From: Planctomycetaceae bacterium
GTDB taxonomy: Bacteria; Planctomycetota; Planctomycetia; Pirellulales; Thermoguttaceae
Direction: 5' to 3'
Assembly: GCA_031266315.1 (NCBI GenBank)
Contig: JAISBG010000066.1
Span: forward strand, 1 to 6,429
Length of the DNA: 6,429 bases
In this document: in pieces, positions 1 through 6,035 of the stretch
Layout: each line of letters starts with the position of its first letter
How positions within the stretch are numbered: the first letter of the stretch is position 1
The notes under the pieces: model-generated
What the model was told of the DNA's origin: nothing
What the model saw: the letters and a program-made list of their open reading frames with translations, nothing else
Databases searched by the model: none
Made by a program: the position numbers and the translations under genes

Positions 1-1155
1 TTTTCCGCAAAATTCTTACAACTCATTCGTTCTTCACCGTTCGGCTTTACGTTGGTCGAACTTCTTGTGGTGATTGCGATTATCGGCGTGTTAATCGCTC
101 TTCTGTTGCCAGCCGTTCAAGCAGCCCGCGAAGCGGCTAGACGCGCAATGTGTACGAATAACCTCAAACAAATCGGAATCGGGATTCACAATTTTTCTGA
201 TTCACGCCGTGCTATTCCGCCGGTTTGTATCTTCGCCTATCGACCAACTGCTCTGGTGTTACTCTTGCCGTTTGTCGAACAAACCCAATTGTACGATTTG
301 TTTAACGAAACGGATATTTTTCAGAAATATCCGAACACGGTTCGTTGGATGGACGATAATTACTACGATACTTATATCGGCGGTAGTAGCGCAACTCTTG
401 CTGTTGAACGGCGAAAATCACTCAATGCGCTTTCCATTTATCGTTGCCCTTCCTCTCACAGCGGGAATGTTGATAAAACTTCTGGAACAATGAGAGGTCC
501 CACCGGTGATTATGTTGTTCTCGTTACACGAACAGATCCTGCCAATACCAGTGTTGATACGGGAACAACACGGGCGTGGTGGCACACTTACAATCGCGCA
601 ACAACAACCAGTACCGATACCGGCAGCAACTATGCCAATCCGTCACTTTTTTTCAGTCCGTTTCGGCTTCCCGTATTGACTTTTGGTAATCCCGCCGCTG
701 ATGGTTTTACGCTTTCGCATGATACTATTGGCGGAATCACCGATTGGGAATATCGTGACACAATGGCATGGTGGTCTGATGGAACATCGAACCAACTTTG
801 TTTCGGTGAAAAATTCATTCCGGCATGGGCAATCGGTTCAACAACAGGTAATTCCAATTACTGGGACGGTGCATGGTATCAGACAGGGAACAGTATTTCG
901 GCTTATAATGTTGCCCGCTGTGTTTGGAATACTCCGCGTTTGTTTGGGCGAAGTCCGAATGATTCCAATCGTGCAACCGATTCCGCTCCCAACGCTAGTG
1001 ATGAAGCAACAGAATCGCTCGGCAGTTCACATCCGGGAATTGCCAATTTTCTTCTTGGCGATGGTTCTGTTCGGTCTATTGATGTTACAACCCGACCGAT
1101 GATCATGCTTTATCTCACCAACACACAGGACGGAAATGTTGCCGCTTTACCATAA
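1..1155 (+). CDS. DUF1559 pseudopilin-like protein, 5' partial
   Basis: The reading frame is open from the first base, so the start codon lies upstream; 384 codons and a TAA stop are visible. Visible codons 1-15 end the leader (…LIRSSPFG). The prepilin peptidase site follows as G15|F16-TLVE, with Glu20 at the conserved fifth mature position, then a hydrophobic helix and [12 protein letters not shown]. The DUF1559 body shows a CPS motif (Cys149), a DGTSN motif (Asp260) and a C-terminal H-X9-DG element (His344, Asp354-Gly355), and ends DGNVAALP. Known for the family: DUF1559 proteins are abundant in planctomycetes and are predicted to be processed like type II/IV pseudopilins and anchored or assembled in the envelope; their substrates and partners are unknown. 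The TTG at 52 lies inside the methylation motif and cannot be the real start. The body is only distantly similar to the two downstream DUF1559 genes. A hairpin terminator follows about 120 nt after the stop. Confidence 0.93.
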   Translation, partial: FSAKFLQLIRSSPFGFTLVELLVVIAIIGVLIALLLPAVQAAREAARRAMCTNNLKQIGIGIHNFSDSRRAIPPVCIFAYRPTALVLLLPFVEQTQLYDLFNETDIFQKYPNTVRWMDDNYYDTYIGGSSATLAVERRKSLNALSIYRCPSSHSGNVDKTSGTMRGPTGDYVVLVTRTDPANTSVDTGTTRAWWHTYNRATTTSTDTGSNYANPSLFFSPFRLPVLTFGNPAADGFTLSHDTIGGITDWEYRDTMAWWSDGTSNQLCFGEKFIPAWAIGSTTGNSNYWDGAWYQTGNSISAYNVARCVWNTPRLFGRSPNDSNRATDSAPNASDEATESLGSSHPGIANFLLGDGSVRSIDVTTRPMIMLYLTNTQDGNVAALP

Positions 1156-1164
1156 ATTTGATTA

Positions 1165-1211
1165 GGGACATAAATAAAATAACGTCCCACAATTTCTGAA
1201 ACAATCAGAAA
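1165..1211 (+). other. Two small hairpins downstream of the first DUF1559 gene
   Basis: GGGAC at 1165-1169 can pair with GTCCC at 1184-1188 around a 14-nt AT-rich loop. TTTCTGA at 1193-1199 pairs perfectly with TCAGAAA at 1205-1211 around a 5-nt loop. Neither is followed by a T run, so they are more likely mRNA 3'-end structures or chance AT-rich pairings than terminators. The 350-nt gap from 1156 to 1505 otherwise holds the terminator at 1278-1312 and AT-rich sequence that should include the trpF promoter. I cannot identify a convincing -35/-10 pair in it. Confidence 0.4.
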
Positions 1212-1277
1212 AAATAAATTGTAGTAATTATTCATCGGATTGTAATTGTCGATTTATTTTCACTGCAAAACACGCAA

Positions 1278-1312
1278 AAAAGGGTACGAAAATTTTAGTT
1301 TCGCACCCTTTT
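1278..1312 (+). terminator. Intrinsic, probably bidirectional terminator
   Basis: AAAAGGGT (1278-1285) pairs with ACCCTTTT (1305-1312). After one A/C mismatch the stem continues as CGAAA (1287-1291) with TTTCG (1299-1303), leaving a loop of about 7 nt. The A-rich 5' side and T-rich 3' side give a U run on either strand, and a further seven Ts follow at 1319-1325. It most likely ends transcription of the DUF1559 gene that stops at 1155 and insulates trpF downstream. Confidence 0.75.
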
Positions 1313-1505
1313 ACATAATTTTTTTGTGTTTCGTGTTGTGTTTTCTAGTAACAATTAAAATGGTTGTGTAAGTCAAATTTACTCACTTTATTTGCGTACA
1401 AGGATGTTGTTCTTGTGTCTTTGTTCCGTTCGGGATAAAATGTTGATAGAAAATAATGATAAAAATATTCGTCTGATAACGATTGGATATAAATTGGGTA
1501 TAAAG

Positions 1506-2111
1506 ATGCACATTAAAATCTGCGGAATTACAACACCGGAGTCAGTACGGCAATGTTTTGAAGCCGGAGCGGATATGATTGGGTTGATTTTTTATCCGCC
1601 GAGTCCAAGACATGTTGACGTTTTGAAAATTCGTGAGATTCTGGATGCGGCGGAACCGTTTCGGCAACAAGGACGCCAAACGGTTTTGGTTGTCGTCGAT
1701 TCCTTGCCGAATGAAATTGATCCGCGTATTGATTTTGTACAATTACACGGTTCTGCTTCCGGTGAATTTTCGGCAAAACGGATTCAGGTTGTTAAAAATC
1801 AGCAAACACGAGACCGCCTGCTCAACGAACCTGTAACAAAGATATTGGATAATTCTCTTTATCTTCTTGAAATGTCGCACGGTTTTTTACCCGGCGGTAA
1901 TGGTGCGGTTTGGAATTGGTCGGAAGCAAGGGAATTTTGCAAACGATTTTCAACTTTTCTTGCAGGCGGTATTACGCCTGACAATGTGCTTGACGTCATT
2001 ACTCAAGCCCAACCATACGGAATTGATGTTTCCAGCGGTGTCGAATCTTCGCCGGGAATCAAAGATTTTAATAAAGTACAACAATTGATCAAAAAAATAA
2101 AAAAAAGTTAA
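1506..2111 (+). CDS. trpF: Phosphoribosylanthranilate isomerase
   Basis: This cytoplasmic TIM-barrel enzyme of tryptophan biosynthesis converts N-(5-phosphoribosyl)anthranilate to CdRP by an Amadori rearrangement. From the ATG at 1506 it has 201 residues, the usual TrpF size. It begins MHIKICGIT, where Cys6 corresponds to the catalytic base. Further family motifs are GADMIGLIFYPPSPR (21-35), VQLHG (78-82), ILDN with Asp115 as the probable catalytic acid, PGGNG (129-133), LAGGITPDNV (152-161) and IDVSSGVESSPGIKD (173-187), the last two forming the phosphate-binding end of the barrel. The frame stays open upstream to a TTG at 1392, but the 38 extra residues match nothing in the family and would precede the canonical first strand, so 1506 is preferred although its Shine-Dalgarno is weak. 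No other trp gene lies in the window, so it appears to be a stand-alone trpF. No key residue seems to be missing. Confidence 0.95.
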   Translation: MHIKICGITTPESVRQCFEAGADMIGLIFYPPSPRHVDVLKIREILDAAEPFRQQGRQTVLVVVDSLPNEIDPRIDFVQLHGSASGEFSAKRIQVVKNQQTRDRLLNEPVTKILDNSLYLLEMSHGFLPGGNGAVWNWSEAREFCKRFSTFLAGGITPDNVLDVITQAQPYGIDVSSGVESSPGIKDFNKVQQLIKKIKKS

Positions 2112-2141
2112 AAAATTTCATAGCGTTCCCTTCACAATGTA

Positions 2142-2201
2142 GCCGCAACGGGGTTATACTGTTAGAGTATTTGGAGAGTGCTTAGTAACCTCACTAGCGG
2201 C
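2142..2201 (+). other. Nested intergenic secondary structure, possible ncRNA or leader element
   Basis: After trpF the sequence can fold into a three-level stem. GCCGC (2142-2146) pairs with GCGGC (2197-2201); after an AAC/ACTA internal loop, GGGGTTA (2150-2156) pairs with TAACCTC (2186-2192) with one G-U; inside that, TACT (2157-2160) pairs with AGTA (2166-2169) around a short loop, leaving a 15-16-nt unpaired stretch. The stretch is more GC-rich than its AT-rich flanks. No T run follows, so it is not an obvious terminator, and it matches no RNA family I recognise. It could be an attenuator or leader of the downstream gene, a remnant of a mobile element, or chance. Confidence 0.35.
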
Positions 2202-2327
2202 GACATTATCCACCTGAACAACATAAACTATATAATGCAAATTCCATGAAATATTAAAAAAAAATAAAAATCCAGAGATTTCTATTGATTTCCGATTCCG
2301 TTTTGCATAAAATTTGAATCTGATTTA

Positions 2328-2379
2328 ATTGCGATACGTCATTCTTTGCCGTATTGTGTTGCGACAAGCGAATCGCAAT
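2328..2379 (+). repeat. Competing TTGCGA inverted and direct repeats before a DUF1559 gene
   Basis: ATTGCGAT (2328-2335) is a perfect inverted match to ATCGCAAT (2372-2379). A second TTGCGA (2359-2364), exactly 30 bp after the first, can pair instead with TCGCAA (2373-2378). The two hairpins are mutually exclusive. They sit just upstream of, and partly overlap, candidate start codons (TTG 2354, ATG 2378) of the following gene. They could be operator half-sites or a leader switch; the statistical support is modest. Confidence 0.35.
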
Positions 2380-2400
2380 GATTTCAACGAAACCTTGTAT

Positions 2401-2405
2401 AAGGA
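2401..2405 (+). promoter_or_regulatory. Shine-Dalgarno AAGGA deciding the start of the second DUF1559 gene
   Basis: AAGGA is the only good ribosome-binding sequence near the beginning of this frame. It lies 2 nt before ATG 2408, which is too close for the usual geometry, and 8 nt before GTG 2414, which is ideal. It therefore points to initiation at 2408 or 2414 rather than at TTG 2354 or ATG 2378, which lack such a site. Confidence 0.45.
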
Positions 2406-2407
2406 AC

Positions 2408-3754
2408 ATGACAGTGAAAAACTTAGTTACATGTTTGGTCGGATTTTTTGCCATGTTTTTGGTGAAATGCCAAATGTTAAAATGGGCAATCGAGGGGGGG
2501 GGGGCAGTATGGGGTGAAAAGGAAAAATTAAACGAAGAGATTTCTCTTGACGAACACAACTCTTCAAATATTTTTTCTTTGATTCGTTCTTCACCGTTCG
2601 GCTTTACCTTAGTCGAACTTCTTGTGGTCATTGCGATTATCGGTGTGTTGATCGCACTTCTGTTGCCAGCGGTTCAAGCGGCGCGCGAGGCGGCAAGACG
2701 AATGTCTTGTACAAATAATATTAAACAGAATGCACTTGCGTTCCATAATGTTCACGACAGGATCAAACGGTTTCCATGCCAGCGCTATGATCCACAATGG
2801 CGTTCTTATCAATGGAATGACGGCGGAACGATGAAAGATTTACACAATCTTTATCAAAATTTTGGTTTTCGGTGTCTGCTTCTTCCTGCTTTGGAACAAG
2901 ATGCCATTTATCAGGTACTCGTTGCCGGTATTACCCTGACCGCTCAAACGACTACCGATGGTAATCCTGTCGCCGGAACCCCGAATCTCAATAACGATAA
3001 CACAGGAAATGGTCAGCCTTTTCGTACAAAAATCAGTTCATTTATCTGTCCTTCCGAACAAAACCAAAAAATTTCAGAAGCACCGGATGCCATCGGTTCT
3101 TATCTTGCCAATCGCGGTGATGCATGGGTTTATGATGATTGGCGATTGACTCGCGGTATTTTGGCAGATGGACGGTTCAATTCCGTTGCAATAAGCACAA
3201 TCGGCGACGGAACAAGTAATACACTTCTTCTTGCCGAAGGAACTGTTGGTATTGCAAACAGTACACAAATTGTATCAGGTATTGCCTTATCGGATACTTC
3301 AGGAACTACTTGGGCGGCAAATGATAATCCGCAGCATGCTCCTTCGGAATGTCTGGCTCTTGCCGGAAACGGCGGTGAATTTGTTACAGGAACTTATGTC
3401 CGTGACAATCAGTATCATAAATGCCGCCGTTGGTTCCATCCGGGTAATCAGTACAGTATTTTCTTTACGATTCTTCCGCCGAACAGTCCTTCTTGCGGCG
3501 GCGAAACAGGTGGTTTTTTTTCGGCTTCCAGTTACCATTCAGGAGGAGTTAATGTCGCATTTTGTGATGCTTCGTCCCGTTTCATCTCCAACAATATCAG
3601 CACCGGAGATCCTTCGGTAAAACATCAAAATCGTGCAGGCGCAACGGTCGAAATTACCAGCGGAATCCGTGAAGGTAATATTGTAGCAAAATCACCCTAC
3701 GGAATTTGGGGAGCAATGGGAACACGTGACGGCGCCGAAAATGTAACGCCTTAA
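2408..3754 (+). CDS. DUF1559 pseudopilin-like protein with a long leader
   Basis: From ATG 2408 this encodes 448 residues; GTG 2414 has better ribosome-site spacing and would remove two. The leader is unusually long: a hydrophobic stretch at residues 6-19 ([14 protein letters not shown]), then a charged linker containing GGG encoded by an 11-G run, then SSPFG. The prepilin site is G65|F66-TLVE with Glu70, followed by the hydrophobic helix and [12 protein letters not shown]. The body has CPS (Cys214), DGTSNT, SEC, KCRRW (Cys339), and an H-X9-D element (His377, Asp387) followed by Ala instead of the usual Gly. It carries eight cysteines after the cleavage site. It is a clear tandem paralog of the gene at 3846-5018 along the whole body, sharing for example [31 protein letters not shown] and a C-terminal [12 protein letters not shown]. 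Known family role: predicted envelope pseudopilin-like protein of unknown function. The start and leader are the uncertain parts; the body is secure. Confidence 0.9.
   Translation: MTVKNLVTCLVGFFAMFLVKCQMLKWAIEGGGAVWGEKEKLNEEISLDEHNSSNIFSLIRSSPFGFTLVELLVVIAIIGVLIALLLPAVQAAREAARRMSCTNNIKQNALAFHNVHDRIKRFPCQRYDPQWRSYQWNDGGTMKDLHNLYQNFGFRCLLLPALEQDAIYQVLVAGITLTAQTTTDGNPVAGTPNLNNDNTGNGQPFRTKISSFICPSEQNQKISEAPDAIGSYLANRGDAWVYDDWRLTRGILADGRFNSVAISTIGDGTSNTLLLAEGTVGIANSTQIVSGIALSDTSGTTWAANDNPQHAPSECLALAGNGGEFVTGTYVRDNQYHKCRRWFHPGNQYSIFFTILPPNSPSCGGETGGFFSASSYHSGGVNVAFCDASSRFISNNISTGDPSVKHQNRAGATVEITSGIREGNIVAKSPYGIWGAMGTRDGAENVTP
2494..2504 (+). repeat. Homopolymeric G(11) tract within coding leader
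   Basis: Eleven consecutive Gs lie in the leader codons of the DUF1559 gene (…ATC GAG GGG GGG GGG GCA…), about 100 nt before the prepilin cleavage site. The rest of the window has no comparable G or C run. As written the long frame stays open. With one G fewer or one more, translation from 2408/2414 would meet a stop within about 30 nt (TAA 2529-2531 or TGA 2515-2517). Tracts of this length are known slippage sites in bacteria and are also prone to sequencing error. Confidence 0.85.
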
Positions 3755-3834
3755 ATCTTTATTGCTAATCCGACAGATTTGTTTTCACACTGTTTTTACA
3801 TTTTTTTCAAATTTATTCATTTTCAAAAATTAAC

Positions 3835-3839
3835 GAGGT
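3835..3839 (+). promoter_or_regulatory. Shine-Dalgarno GAGGT for the third DUF1559 gene
   Basis: GAGGT ends 6 nt before the ATG at 3846. It is the clearest ribosome-binding site in the window and fixes the start of this gene with its 21-residue leader. Confidence 0.7.
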
Positions 3840-3845
3840 ATTACT

Positions 3846-5018
3846 ATGAAATTTGCTTCATTTTTTTCTTCCGTCAAAAAATCTGTAAAGAACAACTGTT
3901 TTTACGGATTTACACTAGTTGAACTTCTTGTGGTGATTGCGATTATCGGCGCGTTAATCGCACTTCTCTTGCCGGCTATCCAAGCGGCACGGGAAGCCGC
4001 AAGACGTATCGAATGCGCCAACAAGATCAAACAGATGGCTCTTGCCGCACACAATGTTCATGACAAAATCAACCGGTTTCCGTGTCAGCGTTACGATCCG
4101 CATTGGCGTTCATTCAAATGGAATGACGGCGGAACAATGAAGGATTTAAACAATTCTCAACAAAATTTCAGTTTTCGGTGTATGCTTCTTCCTTATTTGG
4201 AACAAGAGGCTGTTTATCAAGTGTTCCTTTCCGGAATTGAAAAAACGGCTCAAATAACAACCGACGGAAATGCTGTTACGGGAACAATTCGAATTGACGA
4301 CGACGGTAATACCGTTTTCCAAACAAAGATGCCGCCTTTTTTATATCCTTCGGAACGAAACCAAAATATCTTAAACGATAATCCGCTTGGGTTTGTCAAT
4401 TATTTTGGCAATCGCGGTGATGCATGGGTTTACGATGATTGGCGGTTAGCACGCGGTATGTTTTCAAGCGGACAATATTGTATCATCGGTATTGAATCCG
4501 TTACAGATGGAACGAGTAATACCGTGCTTCTCTCCGAAGGAACGATTGGTTTGAATGCGGGAAGTAAAGTTTTATCTGGAATTGCCGAACCGACATGGGC
4601 GGCAAATGATAATCCGCAACATACGCCGTCGGAATGTTACGCTTTTCGCGGCGAGAATGGCGAACTGAACGCAACGAATATTCGTACAAACCAATACCAA
4701 CGCGGTCGGCGTTGGGCGCATCATGGAAACCAATATAGTATGTTTTTTACGATGATGCCGCCTAATTCCCCTTCTTGCGGAGCAGAAAACGGCGGACTCT
4801 TTTCAGCCGCCAGTTATCATCCGGGAGGCGTGAATGTTGCTCTTACCGATGCCTCTTGCCGTTTTATTTCCGAAACAATTTCCTGCGGAGACCTTTCGGT
4901 AAAACACAATATTGAAATTACAAGCGGTGTCAATGAAGGACAAGTAAAGAGTGAATCTCCCTACGGAATCTGGGGCGCAATGGGAACTCGTGCCGGAGGG
5001 GATTTCGCCGGTTTTTAA
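3846..5018 (+). CDS. DUF1559 pseudopilin-like protein, tandem paralog
   Basis: The product has 390 residues and starts at an ATG with a good Shine-Dalgarno. Residues 1-21 form a basic leader ([21 protein letters not shown]). The prepilin peptidase site is G21|F22-TLVE with Glu26 conserved, followed by a hydrophobic helix and [12 protein letters not shown]. The body aligns end to end with the preceding gene, including [17 protein letters not shown], a H-X9-D element (His325, Asp335, then Ala rather than Gly) and the C-terminal [12 protein letters not shown]. The cysteine pattern differs: CPS has become YPS (Tyr167), KCRRW has become RGRRW (Gly287) and the Cys before the H-X9-D aspartate is Thr334, while new cysteines appear at 338 and 347. 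The gap after the upstream paralog is 91 nt with no obvious terminator, and the lipoprotein gene follows after 63 nt, so co-transcription is likely. The family is known by sequence only; an envelope location is predicted from the leader. Confidence 0.94.
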   Translation: MKFASFFSSVKKSVKNNCFYGFTLVELLVVIAIIGALIALLLPAIQAAREAARRIECANKIKQMALAAHNVHDKINRFPCQRYDPHWRSFKWNDGGTMKDLNNSQQNFSFRCMLLPYLEQEAVYQVFLSGIEKTAQITTDGNAVTGTIRIDDDGNTVFQTKMPPFLYPSERNQNILNDNPLGFVNYFGNRGDAWVYDDWRLARGMFSSGQYCIIGIESVTDGTSNTVLLSEGTIGLNAGSKVLSGIAEPTWAANDNPQHTPSECYAFRGENGELNATNIRTNQYQRGRRWAHHGNQYSMFFTMMPPNSPSCGAENGGLFSAASYHPGGVNVALTDASCRFISETISCGDLSVKHNIEITSGVNEGQVKSESPYGIWGAMGTRAGGDFAGF

Positions 5019-5040
5019 ATTATCGGTTCATTATCGGTTC
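5019..5040 (+). repeat. Perfect 11-bp tandem duplication
   Basis: ATTATCGGTTC occurs twice in direct succession (5019-5029 and 5030-5040), starting immediately after the TAA of the DUF1559 gene. It is probably a simple slippage duplication; a regulatory role before the lipoprotein gene is possible but unsupported. Confidence 0.8.
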
Positions 5041-5081
5041 GTTAATTCAATCAATTTTCACTTTACTCAAAAATTAAAAAC

Positions 5082-5558
5082 ATGAAAAAAATATTATCGT
5101 TCATTTTTATCGTATTCGGTTTTACGATGTTATTCATCGGGTGTTCTTCCAATGCCCTGAAAACAAATTTTATCGAAGGTGTTGTTACGTTGGACGGAAG
5201 TCCGGTTGCCGATGCGACCATTACTTTTTCGCCAAAAGGAAACGAACCGGTCGCCGTTGGAAAAACGGACTCATCTGGAAAATATACGCTTTCGTCCCTT
5301 CAAGGCGGTAGGAACGGACAAGGTGCTTTATCCGGCGACTATTACGTTACAATAAAGAAAATGATCAATACCGCGCCAAAACCGACAGAGGAAGAACTTC
5401 GAAACGCCTCTGAAAAAGGTATTGATCTTACAATGAAGTATCCTTCGAAAATGGAATATGTTATTCCTTCCAAATATGAAGACAAAAAAACTTCCGGTCT
5501 TGAAGCAACCGTCAAAGCCGGAAAAAACAAAATTGATTTCGACTTAACGTCAAAATAA
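5082..5558 (+). CDS. Lipoprotein with carboxypeptidase-regulatory-like domain
   Basis: The product has 158 residues. Residues 1-20 are a lipoprotein signal peptide: MKK, a hydrophobic core, and the lipobox LFIG|C with Cys21 as the lipidated residue. Ser at +2 would favour release to the outer membrane under the E. coli rule, which may not hold here. Residues about 31-92 resemble a transthyretin/CnaB-like beta-sandwich of the carboxypeptidase-regulatory type: IEGVVTLDGSPVADATITFSP, then GKTDSSGKYTL, then GDYYVTIKK. The C-terminal part has YVIPSKYEDKKTSGLEATV and ends in a beta strand, a pattern familiar from small planctomycete lipoproteins found near DUF1559 genes. It starts 63 nt after the DUF1559 gene without a Shine-Dalgarno, only an A-rich stretch, and probably shares its transcript. 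No catalytic residues are expected; a structural or binding role on the cell surface is inferred, not shown. Confidence 0.88.
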   Translation: MKKILSFIFIVFGFTMLFIGCSSNALKTNFIEGVVTLDGSPVADATITFSPKGNEPVAVGKTDSSGKYTLSSLQGGRNGQGALSGDYYVTIKKMINTAPKPTEEELRNASEKGIDLTMKYPSKMEYVIPSKYEDKKTSGLEATVKAGKNKIDFDLTSK

Positions 5559-5588
5559 AAAACTCAAAAGGTCAATGAAAATTTTCCG

Positions 5589-5643
5589 TTATACTGTGTT
5601 AGTCATAAAATTGGTATTTTTATAACTATTCAGTGTAATTTTT
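5589..5643 (+). terminator. Probable intrinsic terminator after the lipoprotein gene
   Basis: TTATACTG (5589-5596) pairs with CAGTGTAA (5631-5638) with one G-U. After an internal loop, AGT/ACT (5601-5603 with 5625-5627) and ATAAAA/TTTTAT (5605-5610 with 5618-5623) extend the stem. A run of five Ts (5639-5643) follows directly. The stem is AT-rich and interrupted, so its strength is uncertain, but its position 30 nt after the lipoprotein stop fits the end of the DUF1559-lipoprotein transcript. Confidence 0.5.
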
Positions 5644-5695
5644 GTTAAAAGTTTGCATGACTATTTACTTTTACTTAATAGGTATAAAAGCGGAG

Positions 5696-5886
5696 TAGCC
5701 CGATAGGGCTTAATTTTCATAACCGCAGGGCTTTGACCTGCGGTGTAACGACAACCAGCCTACTGCCTGAAAGGCAGAACTTAATACAGTAACGGGTTAA
5801 AATTCTGCCTTTCAGGCAGAGGTGTCCTTGGTTTGTAACCGCAGGTCAAAGACCTGCGGTTACGAAAATAAAGCCCTATCGGGCTA
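5696..5886. repeat. Composite nested palindromic element (hairpins A-B-C, spacer, C'-B'-A')
   Basis: The ends are a perfect 16-bp inverted repeat, TAGCCCGATAGGGCTT at 5696-5711 and its complement at 5871-5886. Inside, the left arm has hairpin B (ACCGCAGG 5722-5729 with CCTGCGGT 5737-5744) and hairpin C (CTGCCT 5763-5768 with AGGCAG 5772-5777). The right arm repeats them inverted: C' (TCTGCCT 5804-5810 with AGGCAGA 5814-5820) and B' (5835-5863). Each terminal repeat is itself a hairpin (AGCCC/GGGCT). Arms of about 80 bp thus match in inverted order around a spacer of roughly 25 nt, well conserved in the hairpins and diverged in the B-C linker. There is no ORF inside. Its architecture resembles REP/BIME or MITE-like non-autonomous elements; it may also act as a transcription barrier between the lipoprotein and the ABC gene. 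The 477-nt gap 5559-6035 otherwise holds the terminator before it and AT-rich upstream DNA of the ABC gene. Confidence 0.85.
5835..5863. repeat. Perfect 13-bp hairpin B' within the palindromic element
   Basis: GTAACCGCAGGTC (5835-5847) and GACCTGCGGTTAC (5851-5863) are exact complements around a 3-nt AAA loop, the strongest single hairpin in the window. The left-arm counterpart keeps an 8-bp stem with a 7-nt loop. No T run follows on either side, so it does not look like a simple terminator. Confidence 0.85.
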
Positions 5887-5968
5887 TTCGGTGTTTCGGA
5901 ATCAATCAGGAAAATAATTATTTAGAAACTTGAAAAATACCAAATACAACCTTAATACAATATAAAAA

Positions 5969-6021
5969 ACAAACAACGATCTGTTTTCAACTGTTCAATT
6001 ATTAAACCACGCATTGTTTGT
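5969..6021. promoter_or_regulatory. Weak inverted repeat upstream of the ABC transporter gene
   Basis: ACAAACAA (5969-5976) is the exact complement of TTGTTTGT (6014-6021), with 37 nt between; the right half ends 14 nt before the ATG at 6036. It could be operator half-sites or a 5'-UTR stem, but an 8-bp low-complexity match in AT-rich DNA may be chance. I could not assign a confident promoter here. Confidence 0.2.
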
Positions 6022-6035
6022 AACGAATTATTAAA

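Noticed and set aside
683..1102. 139-codon + strand frame overlapping the first DUF1559 gene
   Set aside because: It lies wholly inside the secure DUF1559 frame in another phase, with no motif or ribosome site.
1364..1392. Possible sigma-70-like promoter for trpF (TTGTGT, 17 nt, TTTATT)
   Set aside because: The -10 match is poor and AT-rich DNA produces such pairs easily; not enough support to list as a feature.
1392..1505. Upstream extension of trpF from the TTG at 1392
   Set aside because: It adds 38 residues unlike any TrpF N-terminus, before the canonical first strand MHIKICGIT; treated as untranslated.
2258..2273. A-rich run after trpF as a minus-strand terminator tail
   Set aside because: No GC-rich stem lies next to it in the right position, so it is treated as simple AT-rich intergenic sequence.
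2254..2631. 125-codon open frame on the minus strand
   Set aside because: It is antisense to the DUF1559 leader and the AT-rich gap, has low-complexity composition and no recognisable domain; the poly-G tract in antisense yields a proline run. The sense frame carries a clear family motif.
3231..3620. 129-codon + strand frame within the second DUF1559 gene
   Set aside because: It is an out-of-phase shadow of the conserved paralogous body, with no independent support.
5696..5886. CRISPR array
   Set aside because: The repeated units are inverted hairpins that differ from one another, not regularly spaced direct repeats with unique spacers, and no cas gene is present.
5696..5886. tRNA or other classical RNA gene
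   Set aside because: The hairpins are near-perfect palindromes with tiny loops in mirror order; no cloverleaf, anticodon arm or T-loop consensus is present.
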